Source: Phoronis pallida (lineage: Eukaryota > Phoronida > Phoronidae). From it: a DNA stretch of 12,607 nucleotides. A program made the translations under genes and the position numbers. The notes beneath the pieces are model-generated. The model was given only the letters and a program-made list of their open reading frames with translations. It was not told the origin of the DNA and did not search any database. Shown in pieces: positions 1-10,000 of this stretch. The DNA lies in the NCBI GenBank assembly GCA_028565715.1, contig JAOXYC010184468.1, positions 1 through 12,607 on the forward strand, read 5' to 3'. Within the stretch, counting starts at the first letter, position 1; the number at the start of each line of letters is the position of its first letter.

Positions 1-399
1 AATATTGAAATTCTCCCATTTTTGCGCAAATTGGCGATGTTAAGTGATAAAATGATTCTTAAATTCATGGGAAGTTCGATTTTGAAAATCTCATCCAATA
101 AAAGGTGGTATTACTTCCCATTCATTGTAAGAATCAATTTATGTGTATATATTATAATTTGTGACGACACTTAATTATAAAGGATAAGAGTTTTGAGTCC
201 GAAAAAAATTGGACCCACGGTAGCTTGCACATTAGGCAAGTCCTTACCAGCGTGGATAAACAGAAAAGTATGGCAGAAACATCCGGTAGCCAACAACAAT
301 AAGGTAACCTCGTGAGTAACGTTGGTTATAATACGTAGAAGATACTGAGAGGTTTGGGGACTCAAAAATATAGAAAAACATGAATATCGAATAAATAAT

Positions 400-552
400 A
401 TGAACAGTAATGATAGTGATAATACAGATATTAATGAAAATAATAATAAATGTATTATTAATGGCCATGGCAATGGCGATGGCGATGACGACGACGACGA
501 TAATGATAGTGATGCGGATGGAAAGGCAAATGTCAACGTTACTACAGAATAA
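400..552 (+). other. Small Asp/Asn-rich ORF over the trinucleotide tract (doubtful)
   Basis: An ATG at 400 opens a 50-codon frame ending at TAA 550-552. It has a run of six Asp and is rich in Asn, Asp and Gly. AATAAA overlaps its stop (549-554 region), so the end looks superficially like a transcript 3' end. There is no recognisable domain, and the composition is fully explained by the simple repeat. It could be chance, or the tail of an inserted sequence. Confidence 0.2.
459..520. repeat. GAY/GGC trinucleotide-rich tract
   Basis: Runs such as GGCGATGGCGATGACGACGAC (481 onwards) and nearby GATAGTGAT words form an imperfect trinucleotide repeat. They give Asp/Asn/Gly codons on the plus strand and Ser/Ile codons on the minus strand. 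Confidence 0.7.
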
Positions 553-702
553 AGAAATAAATAGATGTTTTTATTGAATTATTTTTTAAACAAGAACCTC
601 CACGCTGATAAGGTCCAAAAGGCTACATGCACACTCTCAATACTTACACAATGTTAGATCTCTTGCAATTGAATGTCAGTTAAGAAAATATCCGTAACTT
701 AC

Positions 703-1056
703 TTCGACATTCGAGGGCACTCCCAGTCCAGTTTCCATCAGGACCACAATCACGAGACAGATTGCCACCTGACTGTTCATAACCTTTATCACAGGAGTAG
801 TTACTTGAACCTTCATAAAGAGTCGTGTCTGTTGATACCCTTGTTTTGAGGTTTCTATCAGGGTCTCCACAGTCTCGTCTTTGACAGTAAAGTGGTGAAT
901 AATTCCATGTTTGGTTCGCTTGACATACTATTGCTTTACTCCCATTGTATCTAATATAACCAAGTGCGCATGTGAATGTTATGATGTCTCCAAAAAGCGT
1001 TTCATTCCCTGCTTGAATTGTATTTACATCCACCGAAGGAGGTCCACACGACACCC
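703..1056 (-). CDS. Exon e16: CCP26-CCP27, gamma type, repeat unit 3 (last exon in window)
   Basis: This 354-bp, phase 1-1 exon has acceptor AG 1058-1057 and donor GTAAGT 702-697. The intact donor shows that the gene continues. The first CCP starts VSCGPPSVDVNTIQAGNET. The second has VSTDTTLYEGSSNYSCDKG and SRDCGPDGNWTGSALECR. With the junction Arg excluded, Cys are at 3, 29, 44, 57, 62, 88, 103 and 116 and Trp at 50 and 109. This is the pattern of all thirteen 354-bp exons. It has about seven sequons. By the block order, the next exon should be delta type. Confidence 0.93.
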
Positions 1057-4000
1057 CTGTAAAAAATAGCAAAACTTATGATTGCTTATCAGGTAACATG
1101 ATTTAAAGTTGCTTTGGAGATCATCAGGCTCATTTGAGGGCCGACATGATTCATTCACTGATTGTCCAAAAGAAAACGTTTTTAAAAACAATTTTAAAAA
1201 GCCAGAATTGTGCTACCATTGTTCATACTTTCACAATCCTGTGAGGTGTTCTTGACAGCCGGGGCTAAAGCAGTTGGTGTATAGCCCGGGGACTGAAAAA
1301 TTCGTAAAAAGTTATTGAAGAAATCAAATGTACAACACCAAATCTCCGAAGTGAGTGTATACTAACATTATGCGCTGTACTTTAGACTCCATGTTTTGGA
1401 CTGTTAAAATGTCATGCACATTCCTCTGAACTTGCTAATTGTTTACTACTTACTTTTGCATTCTAGAGCATTTCCACTCCACTTTCCACCAGGTCCACAG
1501 ACTCGAGTTAGGTTGCCTCCAGATTGTTCAAAACCTTCTTCACATGAGTAATTTGCAATAGCCTCATAAACAGTTGTGTCAACTGTGAACGTTGTGTTAG
1601 GGTTACTATCAGGTTTTCCACAGTTTAGTCTTTCACAGTGAGGCGCAGAGTCATTCCATTTTCTGTTTGATTGACATATGATGGCTTCACTCCCATTGAC
1701 TTTAACATAGCCACTTATACAAGCCACGTTTATAATGTCTCCGAAATGGGTGTTATTTCCCTTTCGAATGGAGTTTGAATAAATGGCTGGTGATCCGCAA
1801 TCAACCCCTGTAAAACATTATAAACTTAGACGTTATATATCTTACCCTATATTATGATTTATATTGTAAAATTAATTGATTTATGGCAATAAACGTATAT
1901 ACTTCTACTACTATTACTACTACCCTCGTGTTAATTAGTATCCAAGTTCAGGCCTCCCAGGTGCAAAGTTAATTCTCAGTGATTTTGATCAGATTCGTCA
2001 GTTATCTTGCTCAAATAATGACAACCAATTTTAGATTAAATTATGTATGAATGAATACTTTAAGTTCAAGCAAGACCCTTAACTAAAACTGTACCAATCG
2101 TTCAATCTGAGGAGTTGTTTAGCTTACTTTTACATTCAAGGGCATTTCCACTCCAATTGCCCTCAGCACCACAGACTCGAGTCAGATTTCCACCAGACTG
2201 TTCATGACCTGAGTCGCAAGAGTAATTTGCTATGCCTTCATATACAGTTGTGGTGGTTGTAAACGATGTGCGTGGGTTTCTAACAGGGTTTCCACAGTTT
2301 CGTCTTCGGCAGTAAAGCGCAGTGTCATTCCATTTTCTGTTTGCCTGGCATTCGACAGCTTGACTTCCATTGACTTTGACATAACCACTCGTACAAGTCA
2401 ACGTTATAATGTCTCTGTATAGTGTTCCATTGCCATGGAGAACAGTGCCTGGATCATCGGATGGCAATCCACAGTTTACCCCTGGGAACAGGTGCAGTAG
2501 AAAGATGTGTTCAATTACGGTATCATATAGTACAGCTTCTATCACACGTTGTGGATTAAAGGGAAAGACGAATAACTTTGAGAGCTCTTTAAGATAGCGG
2601 TAATATTATCTGTATGATATAGAAACCAAATTTAGTTGAAATTAGTCCCAAAATGGCCACTTCGCGGATCACAGTCTATGATTGGCGGCCAACACTGACG
2701 TAGATTTCAGAGTTTTTCTATACGTAACGAAAATTCTCGCACATACGTTAGTAATCTTTTGAGGGCTGCTAAAAGGCTTTCCTTAGTTAAAATAATGCAA
2801 ATTTCAAAGTAAATAAACAATGCAGTTATGGCACCACTGATTTGATTGGGTTTATGGGTCAATATTAAGCAAAGTAACTCATGATGAAGTCTCTCATGTT
2901 TCTTTAATCTTAAACAATGTTTGCTTAACTTACTTTGGCATTTCAGGGCACTTCCACTCCAGTTTCCAGCAGGACCACAGACTCGAGTCAGATTACCTCC
3001 AGACTGTTCATAGCCTGTGTTACAGGAGTAGTTTGCTGTTCCTCTATACACAGTTGTGTCGGTCGAATAATTTGTGTTGGGGTTGCTGAAAGGCTTTCCA
3101 CAGTCCCGTGGTTCACATAATAGTGCGGGTTTATCCCACTGTTTGTTGTACAGACAGACGACTACTTCGCTACCATTTACTTTGACATAGCCAGTTGCAC
3201 AAGCAAGGAACTTAATGTCACCGTAAAGAGTTCCATTGCCCGTTTGAATAGTGTTGGTGTCATCTGTTGGCGTACCACAGTTTACTCCTGCACAGATTCA
3301 TATACCGTATGAACTATACTATAAACATTCAGACAAATTGCATTTTATTTAAGATTTCTGGAATATTTGATTGTATTCAATGGCTAAAGAATTTTCTATA
3401 TATTGTAGACAAATGTCAGCAATAAAACTAAAAGTTTCATTATTTGAAACTGCCGTTACCAGTTTAAAACGATAACAAATAAATAAGTAGTTAATTTGAC
3501 GAAGAATTGTATACAATTTATATCAAATAAGACATTTGTATTAACTGATGAGGGACATAGTCCACTACGTTTAGGGGTATAATTTAAAGTTCATACATGT
3601 ACCAGTCCGTCATTTGATATATTCACTTATTTGTTTATCTATATATATATCGTACCTAATAGTGTTAGCACATAGATATACACAAAACGATTTTTTCAAA
3701 GTTAAAAAAGAAATCTTGAGACCACACATGAAATTGCTTAAAGCAGTTTTTTATACATGTTATAGTCCTTTTTCCAGGGCGATAAAATCGTCTGTCTAAT
3801 GAGTGTTTTTTAACACTTGCTTGCACTCAATATAAACTAAAGGCTTAACTATTTTGCGATTGAACATTTTTTCGTTATAAAAAATTATTACTTACTTCGG
3901 CATTCAAGGGCACTCCCAGTCCAGTTTCCATCAGGACCACAATCACGAGACAGATTGCCACCTGACTGTTCATAACCTTTTTCACAGGAGTAGTTACTTG

Positions 4001-7000
4001 AACCTTCATAAAGAGTCGTGTCTGTTGATACCCTTGTGTTGAGGTTACTATCAGGGGTTCCACAGTTCCGTCTTTGACAGTAAAGTGGTGAGAAATTCCA
4101 TGTTTTGTCTGCTTGACACTGAATTGCTTGACTCCCATTGAATTTAATATAACCAAGAGCGCACGTGAACCTGATGATGTCTCCATATAGTGTTTCATTT
4201 CCTTTCTGTATTGTATTTTTATCAACTGACGGAGGTCCACAAGAAACCCCTGTTATAAATACAAAAAAGCGCTAATTAGGTAACATGACTTGTGATGTGT
4301 ATAAAAATTATATGTGAAGTCTTTTAAGACTTAAGGTTTAGCGTACAATTACTCATTTTGGCGGGTTTTGAAAGCAGAGATAAACATGTACCTAGTGTTC
4401 GTATATATATAGGAGTAATGCTGACATACTCTTTATAATCTGAATGTCATTTCTCACATAATAAGTTCGTTTCCATTGTAATCTCAAATGAATTATCGAA
4501 AATAACACACTCTGACGAATCACTGTATTCATACGCTCTCATAAAACCGATGGTTAAAGTCTAAAAGCAATTTTGTACACAAATGATTTGATATACATTC
4601 CTAACGCGATACCAGACGTCATGTATATTAAACTTGAACTTGTTAAGTTTGTGTCGCTTACTTTTACAGTGAAGAGCATTTCCACTCCAATATCCTTCAG
4701 GACCACAGATTCGAGACAGATTGCCACCAGAGGGTTCAAAACCTGAATCACATGAGTAGTTTGCAGTGCCTTCATAAACAGTTGTGTCGGTTGTAAACGT
4801 TGTGTTGGGATTACTATCAGGTATTTCACAGTTTCGTCTTTCACAGTGAGGCGCAGAATCATTCCATTGTCTGTTTGATTGACATATGATTGCTTCACTC
4901 CCATTCACTTTGACATAGCCACTTATACAAGCAAAAGTTATGATGTCTCTAAAAAGAGTGCTATTACCGTATTGGATACAATTTGAATGAATCTTTGGTG
5001 ATCCACAGTTGACTCCTAGAAAAATATAAAACTTAACTATGTTAAAAGGACAAGTAATAATAGCAATGATGATTCACATAACGAACCAGAGATCAGGAAT
5101 TTAAACACTCCAGTATCAAGGTGGATAATCAACTCAATGGCCGGATTCTAAAACGCGCTGGCCGGACTCTAAAACGGGCTGGTCGGACTCTAAAACTCGA
5201 TCAATTACCGGTGTTCAAATCTGCTGTTCGGACAACGGCTGGACTCACTTAACTTGGTGGACAGACCCGGCAAACTGAAAGGCCGGACCTGAAACAGGCT
5301 GCCCGGTGTCCATATATACCGAATGATGGCCGGACACTACTTTCGATGTGAGTCCGCCCGTTGGTTTGTTCCCCGGGCATTTAGTTTAGACACCCGGCAT
5401 TGTGTTTTGAGTCCGGGTATATATTATGTTGGTGAGAGTACGATGTTTTGAAGTCCGAACACCAAGTTTGAACACCAGTCATTGAGCTTAAGAGTTCATC
5501 AAGCCCGTTTTAGAGTCAGGCCAGTTAGTTTATTACCCACCTTAAGTGTGTTAGGACGTCAGATACTATTGAGAAGACGTCAATAGAACAATTGAGAGGA
5601 ACTGTGGATGTTATGAATTATAGATAGTCTTCATCAATTCGGCTACGACGCTAAGCCAATTGAAAATAATAAAGTTACATAACAGAGCCTAATGCATAGT
5701 TTGAAAGTTTCATTGGGATATGAACTTTTGCTTCGTCTATTTTTTTCTAACGAAGAACTCGTATTGGACGGAACATGCTTATTTTAGCGGAGAAATATTC
5801 AACTTACTTTGGCATTCCAGGGCACTTCCGCTCCAATTACCATCAGCACTGCAGACTCGAGTCTGATTGCCACCAGACTGTTCATAACCTGTGTCGCAGG
5901 AGTAGTTTGCTGTGCCTTCATATACAGTTTTGGTGGTTGTAAATGATGTGTTTGGGTTACTACCAGGCCTTCCACAGTCTCGTCTTCGACAGTGAAGCGC
6001 AGTGGCATTCCATTTTCTGTTTGCTTGACATTCGACTGCTTCACTTCCATTGAATTTGACATAACCATTAGTACAAGTCAACGTAATTATATCTCTGTAA
6101 AGTGTTCCATTGCCATGAAGAACAGTGCCTGGATCATCTGATGGCAACCCACAGTTCACCCCTGTACAAAGATAGGTCTATGTAGTACACTGAGGATAAA
6201 ACATGAAATCGTAATATATATATTTTATGACATTGAGGTTATGTATCCATCATGATTTTAACAGACACTATGATATTGTCACGGCATCTGCTCTATTGGA
6301 CGTATCAAACTTTGACACGACTCATACGAATCACCACTCTATCACTCCTTGGTGCTTAACTCGACATTAACAAGCACGAGATACTGCTTCAAGAACGTAG
6401 ATATAGGGTGGGACAAACCCAATAACGTTCTATCTAGATTGCTACTCTTTCACATGCAGTTAGGTCAGTTAAATAAATCGTTTGATGGCTGCTGAAATGC
6501 TTTTCACAATTAGTACACATTTCAAAGTAAACAAACAATGAAGTCGTGGAATCACGGAATTGGTTAGTGGGCAAATATGAAGCAAGGTTACTCATAATAA
6601 GGTGTCTAAAGTCTAAAGTTTCTTAAATCTTTAAAAAATGTTTGTTAAACTTACTTTGGCATTCAAGGGCACTTCCGCTCCAGTTTCCAGCAGGACCACA
6701 GACACGAGTCAGATTGCCACCTGACGGTTCATACCCTGTGTTACAGGAGTAGTTCGCTATGCCTCTATACACTGTTGTGTCGGTCGAATAATTTGTGTTA
6801 CGGTTGCTGAACGGCTTCCCACAGTCTCGTGGTTTACAGAAAAGTGCGGAGTCATTCCATCGTTTGTCGTATTGACAGACAACTACTTCGCTACCATTAA
6901 CTTTGACATAACCATGAGCACAAGTCAAATTTTTAGTGTCGCCATAAAGAGTGCCATTACCCGTCTGAATAGTGTTGGGGTCATCAGTTGGCGATCCACA

Positions 7001-10000
7001 GTTTACTCCTGCACATAAATATGTATTATTTAATAACACGAACCTTTGGACAGGTTTTGTTTTCGAAGGTAATTAAAGACATTAAAAAAAGTTATAAGAC
7101 ACTTATTCACTGTTTGATTACAGAACAATCTATTGACAGTAGTACGTGCTGCATGGGGAACGTTGTTTACAATTGTTTTTCACAAGTCGGAAATATCTAA
7201 ACTATGATATAAATATCGTCACTCGACGAGTTTCCTACAAATGCATATGCTCATACATGTAGCAAAACTGGAAAAGGTATTGTAGTTAAACCCTTTTTTA
7301 TCAGAATACATTGTTATACGAATAAGAATACATTGTATATAAAAACAACGCTTTTAAAAGTCGACATGTTTCAATGTATTTTCTACACATTATTTTCTAA
7401 GACTAATAGGCATGTAAACAAAACATTTTGTTTACATCGCCATAAATCTTGAAAATAATGTGTGAAAATACATTGAATCATGTCCATTTTAAAAGCGTTG
7501 TTTTTATATACATGTACAATGTATTCTGATTCTATGTGGCTCACATAAGTATGTAACCTTTTTTAATCAATTGAAACTTACTATGGCATTCAAGGGCACT
7601 CCCAGTCCAGTTTCCATCAGGACCACAATCACGTGACAGATTGCCACCTGACTGTTCATAACCTTTATCACAGGAGTAGTTACTTGAGCCTTCAAAAATA
7701 GTTGTGTCTGTTGATACTCTTGTGTTGATGTTCTTATTGGGGGATCCACAATCTCGTCTTTTACAATAAAGTGGTGAATTATTCCAAGTTCGGTTTGCTT
7801 GACATACAATTGCTTTACTCCCATTAAATTTAGTATAACCGAGTGCGCACTTGAACGTTATGATGTCTCCGTAAAGTGTTTCATTACCAGTTTGAATTGT
7901 GTTTACATCGACTAAGAATGGTCCACACGACACTCCTGTTAAAATAACATAATAGATTATTCATAATTATGCGGTATGTTCAGGATTTTAATCTTAATTT
8001 TAATACTTAAAAATATGCAACATTTTGTTAGAACCCAACCCTGTCATAGTAGCCTAAGGCATTGGTTTTGGGCCACATTTCAAATCCGATATCAAGCTCT
8101 GTTGCTTCATAAACATTGGTGAATTTGTATCTGAATTTGGATCAGTTTTCACTTACTTATGCATTAAAGAACATGTTCACTCCATCAGATAAGATTCAGT
8201 AGTTAAAAAGGCATTAATATATCGGCAGCTCCTCCAAATAAGATTATATTTTACATTTACGTAATGCAATAGGTTTCGACTCTCTATCAGGATTTTTGGA
8301 ACTATAGACATTTCATGACCATTTATCTGAACTTGTTAAATGTGTGTAACTTACTTTTGCATTCAAGAGCATTTCCACTCCAATATCCATCAGGACCACA
8401 TACCCGAGACAGATTACCACCAGAGGGTTCAAAACCTGCTTCACATGAGTAGTTTGCAGTGGCTTCATAAACAGTTGTTTCAACTGTGGACGTAGTGTTA
8501 GGGTTACTATCAGGTCTTCCACAGTTTCGTCTTTCACAGTGAGGCGCAGAGTCATTCCATCGTCTGTTTGACAGACATACGATCGATTCACTCCCATTGA
8601 CTTTAACATAGCCGCTTATACAAGCCACGTTTATGATGTCTCCGAAGAGAGTTTTATTTCCGTTTTGGATGGAGTTTGGATAAATGTTTGGCGATCCACA
8701 GTTTACCCCTGTCAAAACATACAAAGTGTTTTTTTCATACATCTAAATAAAACTGTAAATGGTAAGGCATTATTTCAACATTTCAGACATGAATGAAAGC
8801 AATTATGATTACAACTTTAACTGCCGTCCTGCATTTTGGTCAAATCCCTCAATTACCCCCTAAGAACAATCACTGCCTTGTAAGTCTGGCAGTTTGCTTA
8901 GCATACGATTGCTTCTCTCACAATTTGTTCAAGCAACCTGTGAACTGAGCTTGGAAAAATCCCCGGCCTTTCACCGCAAGTCTTTGAATTGAGTTATGAA
9001 AGGGTAATAAACAATGTAGTTTATTTAGAGGGTATTTCTTGCGTGTGAAATACAACATTATGATAGCCCCATTGGTATGACTTTATGTGTTATGGAATTG
9101 TTCGGACTTACTTTGACATTCAAGTGCACTCCCATTCCATTTACCATCAGCACCACAGACTCGAGTCAGATTGCCACCAGACGGTTCATACCCTGCGTCA
9201 CAGGAGTAGTTTGCTATGCCTTCATATACAGTTGTGGTGGTCGTAAATGATGTGTTGGGGTTATTATCAGGGATACTGCAATTTCGTCTTTGACATTCGA
9301 GCCAAGGTTTATTCCACTGTCTGTTAGCTTGGCATTGAACGGTTCTACTGCCACTGACTTTGATATAACCATTTGCGCATTCCAGCGTGATGATATCGTT
9401 GTAAAGTGTGCTAGTTCCAGTTTGAATTCTACTTGCATCTGCCGGTGGAGGTTTACACGTCACTCCTGTTGATAAGACACTCGATTAGACTGATTTATGT
9501 ATTTGCAACCTTGGATTATCTTTGTAGATCATTAGCATTGATGAACAACATATATAGCGTGAGCAAACTTAAAGTACAGGCACAGCATATTGTGCTATTA
9601 TCTAAAACACCATTGTGTAAACCAAGTACGATGGTTTACTTACTTTTACATTTTAGTTTCCTTCCACTCCAAAGTCCATCGGGTCCACAGACTCGAGTCC
9701 GATTACCCTCAGACTGTTCATATCCTTCAATACAGGAGTAGTTTGCTACGCCTTCATAAAGAGTTGTGTCTGTCATAACCGTTGTTACGAAGACATAATT
9801 CGGGGGACCACAGTCCCGTCTCAGACACTGAAGGGCCGAGTCGCTCCATTGTCTGTTTGCTTGGCATACACGTGCTTCACTCCCGTTGCTTTTGACATAA
9901 CCACTTGCACAAACAAAGGATATCGTGTCCCCGTAAAGTCTTCCTTTTCCAGTTTGAATTGTGTTTGCATGGACGAATGGAGACACGCAAGTCACTCCTG

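Larger units (their letters stand above)
1..702 (-). other. Start of the intron after e16; no further exon found
   Basis: The two complete gamma-to-delta introns are 573 and 608 bp, so a delta exon would be expected to end near position 100-130. I see no CCP sequence anywhere in 1-702. The stretch holds a trinucleotide-rich tract around 400-552 and otherwise AT-rich sequence. A minus-strand open frame at 171-536 is Ser/Leu/Ile-rich because it reads that low-complexity tract and is not called as a gene. Confidence 0.55.
5016..5807 (-). other. Intron e10-e11 (792 bp), expanded by an inserted element
   Basis: This alpha-to-beta intron is about twice as long as its counterparts (403 and 320 bp). 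Removing the inverted-repeat element at 5118-5543 leaves about 366 bp, which restores the expected length. No coding sequence is seen. Confidence 0.7.

Noticed and set aside
171-536. Minus-strand 121-codon frame with hydrophobic, membrane-like runs
   Set aside because: The Ser/Leu/Ile-rich composition comes from reading the GAY/AAT simple repeat on the opposite strand. There are no splice sites or domain features.
2409-3120. Plus-strand frames overlapping e14 and e13
   Set aside because: They are antisense shadows of well-supported CCP exons with splice sites on the minus strand.
3614-3799. Plus-strand 61-codon frame
   Set aside because: AT-rich intron sequence with a hydrophobic start from ATA/TAT codons. 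No support for expression.
3875-4240. Minus-strand frame starting at an ATG inside e12, and similar frames in e7, e8, e10, e11, e16
   Set aside because: These are out-of-frame shadows. The CCP frame in the same exons keeps all Cys and Trp and joins correctly at the splice sites.
5140-5202. CRISPR-like short tandem repeats
   Set aside because: The 21-bp units are directly adjacent without spacers, within a fold-back element in a eukaryotic intron.
9433-9778. Plus-strand frames across the e5-e6 intron
   Set aside because: They overlap two intact CCP exons antisense and show no recognisable domain.
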